Shown: positions 15,821 through 23,859 of the stretch, in pieces
Position numbering within the stretch: position 1 is the stretch's first letter
How the letters are laid out: every line of letters begins with the position of its first letter
Assembly: GCA_903941105.1 (NCBI GenBank)
Contig: CAJANL010000020.1
Location: 1-33,557, forward strand
From: an uncultured Rhodospirillaceae bacterium
Lineage (GTDB): Bacteria > Pseudomonadota > Alphaproteobacteria > Rhodospirillales > Magnetospirillaceae
Length of the DNA stretch: 33,557 nucleotides
Direction of reading: 5' to 3'
Translations under genes and position numbers: made by a program
Notes under the pieces: model-generated
Told to the model about the DNA's origin: nothing
The model's input: only the letters and a program-made list of their open reading frames with translations
The model's database searches: none

Positions 15821-17307
15821 GGGCGTGTTCCTTGGCGGAAGAGATAATTACGAAAGTCGTGTAGGTCGCGGCAGATATAGCCTTTGTTGGACAAATCGTG
15901 CCGCTCCTTCTCGGTAAATACAGGTGAATAGAGGACCCTTTGAACAGCCCAGCCATGGAACCGGCGACCATCCTTGGTCTTGAGGAAACGCTCGATATGT
16001 CCGTCGAAATCGGCTGTGTCGTGCTTGGCCGCGGAGCGCTTGCATGAGCCGAAACGAATGGTCTTGGAAATATCGTCAATGGCAACCAGGTCTATTTCGG
16101 TGTCGGCGCTGTTCCAATACCCGCGCACCATCTCACTCAGGGTGAAATCGCCGCAATCGGCCCGCGAGCACTCGATAGTCAGCTGGTGAACCATGCGCTC
16201 GAAGGCGAAGCCCTCTACGGTGGCCAGGGCTTCGTCGGCGGCTGCGAGCGGCCGGGCCAGGGGCATGATGCGGGCGGCGCTGACATTTCTGGCCAGGCCG
16301 CCCAGCCAGGACATCAGGAAATTGTCGGTGATGGCATAGCGAGCCTTACGTTCCTTCTTGACGGCGAAGATCGGAAGTTGGCGTTCGACCATGCGGTAGT
16401 TATCGACCAGAATTTTGAGATAGCCTCCCAGCTGCTTTTCCGATTCGGTGCCGGCCCGGCTGAATTCCTCGGTCAGGGCCCCGTGTGAGCAAGGACCCAG
16501 CCGTGCCAACAGCCGCAGAACCGTGTCGTAGCGGCCGCGAAATTCCCTCAGGAACCAGTTGTCGGCCTCATCCCGCAGCGGACTGCTGCCCTCGAAGAAC
16601 AGGCGGCGCAAAGTCTCGCTGCGATAGTCCGTGGAGGGTACCAAGACACGTTGGTCGAACGCGTCGCGATAGAATTTTGGCACGCCTTCGAATAGCGACC
16701 ATAGGAACAGTTGCTGAGCCGGGTCGGCGATGCCGTGCGCCTCGAACATCTGGAACAGGGTCTCGAAATCCCAGTGCTCCACCTCGATGCGGTCGGTGAT
16801 ACGATTGAACAGCGGGGCGTTGCGGTCTTCCAGCACGGCCGACATCTCAGTATGGATGGAACCGAGAACCACCAAGCCGCCCCTCGCTGTGTCACGCAGC
16901 TGGTCCACCCGCGCCTGCAACAGCGACTGGAACGACGACAGGCCCTTGCGGTGGAAGTACTGGAATTCGTCGAGAATGACGACCCAACCGTCCTCGCAAA
17001 GGACTTGGATCATAGCCGCCATGACGGCAAAGGTGCGGAGTTCCTTCGCTATATCAGGCGGGGCCCCGACAGACTCCAGGGCATCCTGGAATGCCTGGAC
17101 GACGCCGCGTTCGTCGCTGTCCGGGATCTGGAAGTAAAGGACCTTGTCATGATCCCATTTAGCCTCCAGCGCCTCCCTGATCAGCGAGGTCTTGCCGATG
17201 CGGCGGCGGCCGGAAATGGCGCAGAAGAACCAACGCCCACGATCAAGGATATCCTCGATCATGGCAATCTCACGGGCGCGACCGTAAAATCCCCAGGTTC
17301 TCTGCAT
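15817..17307 (-). CDS. AAA+ ATPase with DUF234-like nuclease-fold C-terminus
   Basis: A 496-residue protein of the archaeal-type ATPase/DUF234 family. Walker A is GRRRIGKT (33-40), Walker B is VVILDEFQYF with Asp113-Glu114. A middle winged-helix-like region (TVLRLLARLGPCSHGALTEEF) leads to a C-terminal domain with FERMVHQL, EIDLVAI (404-410) and FGSCKRS (419-425), which reads like a PD-(D/E)xK nuclease core (Glu404/Asp406 and Lys423). Function of the family is unknown; mobile and defence-like roles have been proposed. It lies between ccr and mcd on their strand, and its stop overlaps the mcd start (ATGA). Its codons are richer in A/T than those of its neighbours, suggesting acquisition. A palindrome sits 22 bp upstream. 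Confidence 0.85.
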   Translation of the reverse strand: MQRTWGFYGRAREIAMIEDILDRGRWFFCAISGRRRIGKTSLIREALEAKWDHDKVLYFQIPDSDERGVVQAFQDALESVGAPPDIAKELRTFAVMAAMIQVLCEDGWVVILDEFQYFHRKGLSSFQSLLQARVDQLRDTARGGLVVLGSIHTEMSAVLEDRNAPLFNRITDRIEVEHWDFETLFQMFEAHGIADPAQQLFLWSLFEGVPKFYRDAFDQRVLVPSTDYRSETLRRLFFEGSSPLRDEADNWFLREFRGRYDTVLRLLARLGPCSHGALTEEFSRAGTESEKQLGGYLKILVDNYRMVERQLPIFAVKKERKARYAITDNFLMSWLGGLARNVSAARIMPLARPLAAADEALATVEGFAFERMVHQLTIECSRADCGDFTLSEMVRGYWNSADTEIDLVAIDDISKTIRFGSCKRSAAKHDTADFDGHIERFLKTKDGRRFHGWAVQRVLYSPVFTEKERHDLSNKGYICRDLHDFRNYLFRQGTRP

Positions 17308-17328
17308 AGTTAGGCCTGAAGACGGAGT

Positions 17329-17348
17329 AACGTAAAATTTTTTACATT
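17329..17348. promoter_or_regulatory. AT-rich palindrome upstream of the ATPase gene
   Basis: AACGTAAAA (17329-17337) and TTTTACATT (17340-17348) form a 20-bp near-perfect palindrome (one mismatch per arm pair, 2-bp centre), 21 bases upstream of the ATPase ATG on the minus strand. In this GC-rich setting it is striking and sits where an operator or a -10 region would be. Binding factor unknown. Confidence 0.5.
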
Positions 17349-17353
17349 ATTGC

Positions 17354-17389
17354 CGTGCCGCCGGCAAGGTGTTCCTTGCCGGCGGCACG
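17354..17389 (-). terminator. Strong stem-loop after ccr
   Basis: A perfect 16-bp stem (17354-17369 with 17374-17389) with a TGTT loop lies 16 bases after the ccr stop. On the minus strand it is followed by an AT-rich stretch rather than an immediate U-run. It probably ends or attenuates the ccr transcript before the ATPase gene. Confidence 0.7.
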
Positions 17390-17404
17390 AACTGTAACGA
17401 CCGA

Positions 17405-18691
17405 TTACCCCTCGATGCAGTCTTCGAGGGTGTAGCGACCGGGCTTGCCGGCCTGGACCAGCACCGCCATGTTGCCGGGCTTGTGCTCGTTGCGCAGCAT
17501 CTTCATGTGCGCCTGGGGGATGTCCTCCCACGAGAACACTTCCGACATGCAGGGGTCGATGCGGCGTTCGATCACCAGCTGGTTGGCCTGGCTGGCCTGC
17601 ATCATGTTGGCGAAGTGGCTGCCCTGGATGCGCTTTTGCCGCATCCACACGAAGCGGGCGTCGAAGGTCAGGTTGAAGCCGGTGGTGCCGGCGCAGAACA
17701 CCACCATGCCGCCGCGCTTGACCACGTTGCAGCTCACCGGGAAGGTGGCCTCGCCGGGGTGTTCGAAGACGAAGTCGACGTCGTTGCCCTTGCCGGTGAC
17801 GTCCCAGATGGCCTTGCCGAACTCGCGGGTCTTCTTCATGTAGTCGGAGAAGGCCTTGGGATCGCCATCGATGTCGGGCAACTGGCCCCAGCAGTCGAAG
17901 TCCTTGCGGTTGATGACGCCCTTGGCGCCCAGACCCATGACGAAGTCGCGCTTGTCCTCTTCCGAGATGACGCCGATGGCGTTGGCGCCCGACACCGCGA
18001 TCAGCTGGATGGCCATGGAGCCCAGGCCGCCGGCGGCGCCCCACACCAGCACGTTGTGGCCGGGACGCAGGATGTGCGGGCGATGGCCGAACAGCATGCG
18101 ATAGGCGGTGGCCAGCGTCAGGGTGTAGCTGGCGCTCTCTTCCCAGGTCAGATGCTTGGGACGCGGCATCACCTGCTGCGCCTGCACTCGGGCGAACTGG
18201 GCGAAGGAACCGTCGGGAGTCTCATAGCCCCAGATGCGCTGGCTGGGCGAATTCATCGGATCGCCGCCGTTGCACTCCTCGTCGTCGCCATCGGTCTGGT
18301 TGCAGTGGACGACCACCTCGTCGCCGACCTTCCAACGCTTGACCTTGGCGCCCACCGCCCAGACGATGCCCGAGGCATCCGAGCCGGCGATGTGGTACTC
18401 GGCCTTGTGGTAGTCGAACGGCGAGATCGGCTTGCCCAGGGCGGCCCAGACGCCGTTGTAGTTGACGCCGGCCGCCATCACCAGGATCAGCACATCGTGC
18501 GGATCGAGCACGGGCACATCCACCACTTCGACCTGCATCGCGGTGTTGGGCTGGCCGTGGCGCTCACGACGGATGCACCATCCGTACATCTGCTTCGGCA
18601 CATGGCCCAGCGGGGGGAACTCGCCGACCTCATAGAGGTCCTTGATCACCGCACCAGGGCGGATATCGGCAACCTTCGCCGCTTCGGTCAT
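17405..18691 (-). CDS. ccr: Crotonyl-CoA carboxylase/reductase
   Basis: A 428-residue enzyme of the zinc-less medium-chain dehydrogenase/reductase family that reductively carboxylates crotonyl-CoA to ethylmalonyl-CoA with NADPH and CO2, the key step of the ethylmalonyl-CoA pathway. AAGVNYNGVWAALGKP (73-88) and GSDASGIVWAVG are catalytic-domain blocks; VLVWGAAGGLGSMAIQLI (214-231) is the nucleotide-binding Rossmann motif; DVDFVFEHPGEATFPVS and RIQGSHFANMMQA are further CCR signatures. ATG 18691 is preceded by AAGGAG with 8-base spacing on the minus strand; longer frames upstream are not conserved. Divergent from ecm, whose product acts next (after an epimerase). Identification is firm. Confidence 0.96.
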   Translation of the reverse strand: MTEAAKVADIRPGAVIKDLYEVGEFPPLGHVPKQMYGWCIRRERHGQPNTAMQVEVVDVPVLDPHDVLILVMAAGVNYNGVWAALGKPISPFDYHKAEYHIAGSDASGIVWAVGAKVKRWKVGDEVVVHCNQTDGDDEECNGGDPMNSPSQRIWGYETPDGSFAQFARVQAQQVMPRPKHLTWEESASYTLTLATAYRMLFGHRPHILRPGHNVLVWGAAGGLGSMAIQLIAVSGANAIGVISEEDKRDFVMGLGAKGVINRKDFDCWGQLPDIDGDPKAFSDYMKKTREFGKAIWDVTGKGNDVDFVFEHPGEATFPVSCNVVKRGGMVVFCAGTTGFNLTFDARFVWMRQKRIQGSHFANMMQASQANQLVIERRIDPCMSEVFSWEDIPQAHMKMLRNEHKPGNMAVLVQAGKPGRYTLEDCIEG

Positions 18692-18776
18692 CTGGTCAAC
18701 TCCTTGGCACGACTCTAAACCACCCACCCCGAACGGGTGAGGCCCGGCCCACCACCTTGTGTCGGGCCCGACCGGC

Positions 18777-18805
18777 GTTGTAGCGTTTTGTCGCTTTCTT
18801 CGCAA
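18777..18805 (-). promoter_or_regulatory. Candidate ccr promoter
   Basis: On the minus strand TTGCGA (18805-18800), a 17-bp spacer and TACAAC (18782-18777) match a sigma-70-like promoter, giving a leader of about 80 bases before the ccr ATG. The leader contains short inverted repeats around 18725-18770. Confidence 0.42.
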
Positions 18806-18833
18806 TGCACAAAATGATAGTTTGTTTCGCGAA
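18799..18833. promoter_or_regulatory. Repeated TTCGC(A/G)A motif in the ccr-ecm divergent region
   Basis: TTCGCAAT (18799-18806) and the perfect palindrome TTCGCGAA (18826-18833) are 27 bp apart, flanking the AT-rich centre of the 251-bp divergent region and overlapping the ccr -35 box. Acyl-CoA-responsive regulators (ScfR/RamB/PccR family) use TTTGCAAA-type pairs in related bacteria; the match here is loose, so this is a suggestion only. Confidence 0.3.
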
Positions 18834-18942
18834 GATTGGATGGTGAGAAATTTTAGGTCGCAAGCGGCCGCGCGCCGCCCGGCGCCTCCCCCGACGCCCG
18901 ATCTCGAATGATGCAGTGCACCCAAAGGAAGTGGAGCAGGTG

Positions 18943-20925
18943 ATGAGCGACGACAAGACCCCCGAGCGCGAAAAGCCCTGGCTGTTCCGCACCTACTCGG
19001 GCCACAGCTCGGCGGCGGACAGCAACCGACTGTTCCGCACCAACCTGACCAAGGGCCAGACCGGCCTGTCCATCGCCTTCGACCTGCCCACCCAGACCGG
19101 CTACGACAGCGACCATGCCCTGGCGCGCGGCGAGGTCGGCAAGGTCGGGGTGCCGGTCTGCCACCTGGGCGACATGATGACTCTTTTCGAGGAAATTCCT
19201 CTCGAAAAGATGAACACCTCGATGACCATCAACGCGCCGGCCGCCTGGCTGTTGTCGCTCTACATCGCCACCGCCGAGAAGCAGGGCGCCGCCCGCGCCA
19301 GCCTCAACGGCACCACCCAGAACGACGTCATCAAGGAATACCTGTCGCGCGGCACCTATATCTTCGCGCCGCAGCCCAGCCTCAAGCTGACCAGCGACGT
19401 CATCGCCTTCACCTATCGCGAGGTTCCCAAGTGGAACCCGATCAACGTCTGCTCGTACCATCTGCAGGAGGCCGGCGCCACGCCGCAGCAGGAGCTGGCC
19501 TACGCCCTGGCCACCTCCATCGCGGTGCTGGACACGGTGCGGCTGGCGGTTCCACCCGAGGACTTCCCCCAGGTGGTCGGCCGCATCAGCTTCTTCGTCA
19601 ACGCCGGCATCCGCTTCGTCACCGAATTGTGCAAGATGCGCGCCTTCACCCAGCTGTGGGACGAAATCTGCCGCGACCGCTACGGCATCGATGATGAAAA
19701 GCTGCGGCGCTTCCGCTACGGCGTGCAGGTCAATTCCCTGGGCCTCACCGAGCAGCAGCCCGAGAACAACGTCTACCGCATCCTGCTGGAAATGCTGTCG
19801 GTGGTGCTGTCGAAGGATGCCCGCGCCCGGGCGGTGCAGTTGCCCGCCTGGAACGAGGCGCTGGGCCTGCCGCGCCCGTGGGACCAGCAGTGGTCGCTCA
19901 GGCTGCAGCAGATCGTCGCCTACGAGACCGACCTGCTGGAATTCGGCGACATCTTCGACGGCAGCCGCGCCATCGCCGAGAAGGTCGAGGAGCTGAAGCT
20001 GGGCGCCCGCGAGGAACTGGCCCGCATCGATGCCATGGGCGGCGCGGTGGCGGCGGTGGAATCCAGCTACATGAAGCAGAAGCTGGTGGAATCCAACGCC
20101 CGCCGGCTGGGCGCCATCGAAACCGGCGAGCAGGTGGCGGTCGGCGTCAACCGCTGGACGGAGACCGAGCCCAGCCCGCTGACCACCGGTGAGGGCACCA
20201 TCCTCACCGTCGATCCCCGGGCCGAGGCCGAGCAGATCGAGCGCCTCAAGGCGTTCAAGGCGACGCGCGACGCGTCCGCCGTCGCTGCCGCCATGGCCGG
20301 GTTGAAATCCGCCGCCGCCGAGGGCCGCAACGTCATGGAGCCCTCCATCGCCTGCGCCCATGCCGGCGTCACCACCGGTGAGTGGTCGCAGGCCCTGCGC
20401 GACATCTTCGGCGAGTACCGCGCCCCCACCGGGGTGGCCCGCGCCAGCGCCAATGTGCGCGGCGACCGCATGAAGGAGGTGCGCGCCCGCGTCGAGGAGG
20501 TCTCGGCCGGTCTCGGACGCCGCATCAAGATGCTGGTGGGCAAGCCCGGCCTCGACGGCCACTCCAACGGCGCCGAACAGATCGCGGTGCGGGCCCGCGA
20601 CGCCGGCATGGAGGTGGTCTACGAGGGTATCCGCCTGACGCCCTCGCAGATCGTCAACACCGCCCTGGAAGAGGGCGTCCATGTGGTCGGCCTCTCGATC
20701 CTGTCGGGCAGCCACGTGCCGCTGGTGACCGAGGTGCTGGAGCGCATGCGGGCCGCCGGACTGGCCGACATCCCGGTGGTGGCCGGCGGCATCATCCCGG
20801 CCGAGGACGCTCAAACGCTGAAGGCGGCCGGCTGCGCCCGCATCTACACCCCCAAGGACTATGACATCAGCGCCATCATGGCCGATATCGTCGAATTGGT
20901 GGGAGCCGAGACCAAGGCGGTGTGA
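18943..20925 (+). CDS. ecm: Ethylmalonyl-CoA mutase (B12-dependent)
   Basis: A 660-residue adenosylcobalamin-dependent mutase converting (2R)-ethylmalonyl-CoA to (2S)-methylsuccinyl-CoA. The N-terminal TIM-barrel substrate domain starts RTYSGHSSAADSNRLFR and includes GLSIAFDLPTQTGYDSDH (41-58) and NTSMTINAPAAWLLSLY. The C-terminal cobalamin domain has the DxHxxG motif LDGHSNG (His540 is the lower cobalt ligand), followed by GLSILSGSH and VVAGGIIP. Methylmalonyl-CoA mutase subunits are similar, but a single chain of this length next to ccr and mcd is typical of Ecm. The chosen ATG 18943 has GGAG at 18933-18936; an in-frame GTG at 18916 is possible but lacks a site. Divergent from ccr. Confidence 0.94.
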   Translation: MSDDKTPEREKPWLFRTYSGHSSAADSNRLFRTNLTKGQTGLSIAFDLPTQTGYDSDHALARGEVGKVGVPVCHLGDMMTLFEEIPLEKMNTSMTINAPAAWLLSLYIATAEKQGAARASLNGTTQNDVIKEYLSRGTYIFAPQPSLKLTSDVIAFTYREVPKWNPINVCSYHLQEAGATPQQELAYALATSIAVLDTVRLAVPPEDFPQVVGRISFFVNAGIRFVTELCKMRAFTQLWDEICRDRYGIDDEKLRRFRYGVQVNSLGLTEQQPENNVYRILLEMLSVVLSKDARARAVQLPAWNEALGLPRPWDQQWSLRLQQIVAYETDLLEFGDIFDGSRAIAEKVEELKLGAREELARIDAMGGAVAAVESSYMKQKLVESNARRLGAIETGEQVAVGVNRWTETEPSPLTTGEGTILTVDPRAEAEQIERLKAFKATRDASAVAAAMAGLKSAAAEGRNVMEPSIACAHAGVTTGEWSQALRDIFGEYRAPTGVARASANVRGDRMKEVRARVEEVSAGLGRRIKMLVGKPGLDGHSNGAEQIAVRARDAGMEVVYEGIRLTPSQIVNTALEEGVHVVGLSILSGSHVPLVTEVLERMRAAGLADIPVVAGGIIPAEDAQTLKAAGCARIYTPKDYDISAIMADIVELVGAETKAV

Positions 20926-20934
20926 TTGTTCTCC

Positions 20935-20958
20935 TTCCCTCCCCAGCGGGGGAGGGGA
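20935..20958. terminator. Stem-loop between convergent ecm and the 20969 gene
   Basis: CCCTCCCC (20937-20944) pairs with GGGGAGGG (20949-20956) around an AGCG loop, extended by two further pairs (one wobble). It sits directly between the two stops; neither side has a clear T-run, so it is called from position and stem strength. Confidence 0.5.
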
Positions 20959-20968
20959 GGCCTCGCCG

Positions 20969-22003
20969 CTATTCCTTCGGCATGTAGCGCTTTTCCACGT
21001 CCTTGATCTGGTCGATGCCCTGGATCATCTCGGCGGTCAGGAAGTCGGCGCGCTTGATGGGGCCGCCGGCATTGGGCTTGGGGAACATGCGGCCGAACGA
21101 GTTCATCTTCACCGTCAGGCCGCACAGGGCGGCACCGATGGTGACGTGGTAGCGCTCGATCATGGTCTTGATGGCGCGGAATTCTTCCTGGGTGATGTGA
21201 TCCCACATCTCGCGGGTGCGCTTCTCGAACACCTCAAGGCGGCCGGTGATGGTGGCGCTCATGGTGTTGATCACTTCCTCGACCGTGTCGCACACCTTCA
21301 TCAGGTTCTGGTCCTGCTTGAGCTGGAAGTGGCTGCGGATGGGCTGCAGCGACTGCACGCAAGCGGTGAAATAGGGTTCCAGACGGTCGAGGCAATGGCG
21401 GAAATAGGACAGCGACAGGAAGGTGTCGCCGTAATCCTCAAGGAAGCGCGGCACGTCGTAGATCTCGATGTTGAGACTCTTTGCCATCTGCTCCAGGCGC
21501 TGCCTCGCCTTCTTGATGTCGGGATCGCGGAACAGCTTGAGGACATCGGCGAAGGAGTCGATCTCCACCGCCTCGTCGCCATAGATCATCTTGATCAGCG
21601 GCCGGGTGAACAGCACCATGTACTTGGCCAATTGCTCGGCTTTGTCGCCCGACAGCTGCAGCGCCTTGTAGTCGTTGACCGGAATGCCGTGCTCGCGCAG
21701 GCTGATCCGCAGGGAATAGACGTCGTAGCTGGGCAGCAGCGCCAGCCGGCGGATGATGGCGAGATCGGGATGCAGCTGGTCGGGGGGCCAGCCGAACATG
21801 GCGGGCAGGGCCTCGATCTCCACCTGGCCGGAGCCGGTCTGCGAGTCGGCGAAGATCTCGATGACGCTGCGCAGCCGTACATTCTTGATCAGCTTGGCGC
21901 TCTGCAGCCCAGGCGTTTGCAGCGGGATGATAGCCAACGGCAGCACGAACATGGAATCCATGTCGCTGTCGGATATCGACTCAAGTTCGCCTTCTTCGGC
22001 CAT
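20969..22003 (-). CDS. Uncharacterised 344-residue protein
   Basis: Not recognised. The sequence is well behaved: an acidic N-terminus (MAEEGELESISDSDMDSMF), a segment FVLPLAIIPLQTPGLQSAKLIKNVRLRSVIEIFADS, a LHPDLAIIRRLALLPSYDVYSLRISLREHGI block, then a mostly helical middle with predicted coiled parts (KKARQRLEQMAKSLNIEIYDVPRFLEDYGDTFLSLSYFRHCLDRLEPYF) and a Met- and Lys-rich C-terminus. No signal peptide, membrane segment or catalytic motif is seen, so it is probably cytoplasmic. Codon use matches its neighbours, arguing for a native gene. It converges with ecm and stands alone on its strand. It may be a scaffold or regulatory protein, but no function should be assumed. Confidence 0.75.
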   Translation of the reverse strand: MAEEGELESISDSDMDSMFVLPLAIIPLQTPGLQSAKLIKNVRLRSVIEIFADSQTGSGQVEIEALPAMFGWPPDQLHPDLAIIRRLALLPSYDVYSLRISLREHGIPVNDYKALQLSGDKAEQLAKYMVLFTRPLIKMIYGDEAVEIDSFADVLKLFRDPDIKKARQRLEQMAKSLNIEIYDVPRFLEDYGDTFLSLSYFRHCLDRLEPYFTACVQSLQPIRSHFQLKQDQNLMKVCDTVEEVINTMSATITGRLEVFEKRTREMWDHITQEEFRAIKTMIERYHVTIGAALCGLTVKMNSFGRMFPKPNAGGPIKRADFLTAEMIQGIDQIKDVEKRYMPKE

Positions 22004-22141
22004 GGATGAACTGATCTACCCCTGCGCGCCCGTCGCGGGCATCATTCTGCCCGCTTTGCCCTGTCGGGAAAACCGTCAATTCGTGACGGATGCATACGTC
22101 CCTTTGTAGCGGCGCGCCATCGATCCCATATACTGGAGGCC

Positions 22142-22747
22142 ATGACCAGAGCGGTTGCCATCCTGTTGGCGCTTGCCCTTGCCGGCTGCGGCCCGCAGCT
22201 GGTGCAGGCCGACGTCACCCGCTTCCACGACCTGCCGTCGGCCGCTCGCAGTTTCACCATCATGCCCGCCGCCGCCCAGAAGGGCAGCCTGGAGTTCGAG
22301 TCCTACGCGCAACTGGTGGCGGCGCAGCTTCAGGCCCGCGGCTGGCGGCCGGTGGCGGCGAAAGCCGGCGCCGAGGCCGACACGGTGGTTGTGTTGCACT
22401 GGGGCGCTGGCCCACCCCATACCGAAGTGTGGTCGAGCCCGTCATCGGTGTATGGCGGCGCCGGCTGGGGCGGTCGGCCCTGGTACGGCGGCGGGGTGTG
22501 GGACCCCTTCCCCTACACCGAGACCCGCAGCATGACCTACTACGTCAAGTGGGCGACGCTGGATGTCCTTGACGGCGCCGCATGGCGCAACGGCTCCACC
22601 CTCAAGCTGTTCGAGGGCCGCGCCGTGGCCGAGAGCACCAGCCCGGCGGTGGCCCCGGCGGTGCCGTATCTCATCAAGGCGCTATTCACCAATTTCCCCG
22701 GCGTCAGCGGCAGTACGGTGCGGGTGCAGCTTCCGGTCGGGCCGTAG
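22142..22747 (+). CDS. DUF4136-type outer-membrane or periplasmic lipoprotein
   Basis: A 201-residue lipoprotein: MTRAVAILLALALAGC is a signal sequence ending in a lipobox with Cys16 as the lipidation site. The mature part matches the general DUF4136 plan: a VTRFHDLPSAARSFTIMP strand pair, SLEFESYAQLVAAQLQARGWRPV helix, a beta strand DTVVVLHWG, a Gly/Trp/Tyr-rich segment (SSVYGGAGWGGRPWYGGGVWDPFPY) and a C-terminal LKLFEGRAVAESTSPAVAPAVPYLIKALFTNFPG. The ATG 22142 follows GGAGG directly upstream. Role unknown; family members sit in the envelope. Confidence 0.78.
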   Translation: MTRAVAILLALALAGCGPQLVQADVTRFHDLPSAARSFTIMPAAAQKGSLEFESYAQLVAAQLQARGWRPVAAKAGAEADTVVVLHWGAGPPHTEVWSSPSSVYGGAGWGGRPWYGGGVWDPFPYTETRSMTYYVKWATLDVLDGAAWRNGSTLKLFEGRAVAESTSPAVAPAVPYLIKALFTNFPGVSGSTVRVQLPVGP

Positions 22748-22832
22748 GGTTTCACTCCAATTCGCCGCAAGCCAGTCGCGAAATTTGCGGCTATGGTTGA
22801 GGGATTGCTCTCCCAACCGACAGGCGCCCCCC

Positions 22833-23759
22833 TTGTTGAAGGTCCTCGTCACCGTCGCCCTTTGCCTGGCCATGCCCGCCTTGGCCGAGCAGCGCTTCAG
22901 CTTCGCCGCCATCGGCGACATGCCCTATGTGCGCGACGATGCCCGCCTCACCGACCCCGAGGCCGAGCGCAATCGGGACTTCACCGGGCTGATCGGGCGC
23001 ATCAACGCGGCAGGCCCGGCCTTCACCGTGCATGTGGGCGACACCAAGTCCGGCAGCACCGTCTGCACCGACGCCCATCTCGCCTATGTCCGGCAGTTGT
23101 TCGACCGCTTCGAAGCGCCGCTGGTCTATACCCCCGGCGACAACGAATGGACCGACTGCCACCGGCGCGGCGGCGATCCCCTGGAACGGCTGGCCCGCAT
23201 CCGCCAGGTCTACTTCGCCTGGCCGCAGAGCCTGGGGCGGCGGACGCTGCCGTTGGCGGTCCAGGCCGGCTATCCCGAGAATGGGCGATGGAGCCACGGC
23301 GGCGTACTGTTCGCCACCCTGCATGTGCCCGGCAGCAACAATAACCGCCGCCTCACCGACGAATTCGAAGCACGCAACGCCGCCGTGCTGGAGTGGCTGC
23401 GCGGCACCTTCGCCCGCGCCCGCGCCGAGGATGCCGTGGCGGTGGCGCTGTTCATGCAGGCCAATCCGGGCTGGTTCTGCACCCGCCCCGAATGCACGGG
23501 CAGCGGCGGCGACGGCATCGACGGTTACCGCGACCTGCTGGCGGCGCTGGACGCCGAACTGGCGGCGTATTCGCGGCCGGTGCTGCTGGTGCACGGCGAC
23601 ACCCATGTCTTCTCGGTGGACAAGCCGCTGATGCGCGACAAGCGGCGGGTGATGAACTTCACCCGGCTGGAGGTGTTTGGCGAGGACGACACCCACGCCG
23701 TGCTGGTGGGCGTCACCCCCGATAGCCCCGAGGTGTTCAGCTTCCTCCCCCTGAAATAG
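22833..23759 (+). CDS. Secreted calcineurin-like metallophosphoesterase
   Basis: About 308 residues. Likely signal peptide LLKVLVTVALCLAMPALA precedes EQRFSFAAIGDMPY. Metal-binding motifs follow the metallophosphoesterase order: GDMPY (Asp), HVGDTKSG (Asp), YTPGDNEWTDC (the Gly-Asn-His/Asp-Glu equivalent) and LVHGDTHVF near the C-terminus. The start is uncertain: the frame is open well upstream, and no ATG lies before the signal sequence; TTG at 22833 (or 22836) gives the cleanest signal peptide but has no strong Shine-Dalgarno. It starts 85 bp after the lipoprotein gene and is on the same strand. Substrate unknown; probably acts in the periplasm or outside. Confidence 0.78.
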   Translation: MLKVLVTVALCLAMPALAEQRFSFAAIGDMPYVRDDARLTDPEAERNRDFTGLIGRINAAGPAFTVHVGDTKSGSTVCTDAHLAYVRQLFDRFEAPLVYTPGDNEWTDCHRRGGDPLERLARIRQVYFAWPQSLGRRTLPLAVQAGYPENGRWSHGGVLFATLHVPGSNNNRRLTDEFEARNAAVLEWLRGTFARARAEDAVAVALFMQANPGWFCTRPECTGSGGDGIDGYRDLLAALDAELAAYSRPVLLVHGDTHVFSVDKPLMRDKRRVMNFTRLEVFGEDDTHAVLVGVTPDSPEVFSFLPLK

Positions 23760-23859
23760 CAGGCATTGCGGACAGGTCGGCTGCAGCGGCCTTGCCAGAG
23801 CGGCGGAATTCCCACACAGTCGCTGCGGGAACGGGCGAGCTTTTTGGGGAAGTTTCGCG

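Noticed and set aside
18853..20814. Long minus-strand open frame opposite ecm
   Set aside because: Antisense shadow with Gly/Asp/His/Gln-rich composition; ecm itself is unambiguous.
20861..22009. Plus-strand open frame opposite the 344-residue unknown gene
   Set aside because: Composition is that of an antisense shadow, and it would overlap the end of ecm; the minus-strand reading has balanced composition and a normal start.
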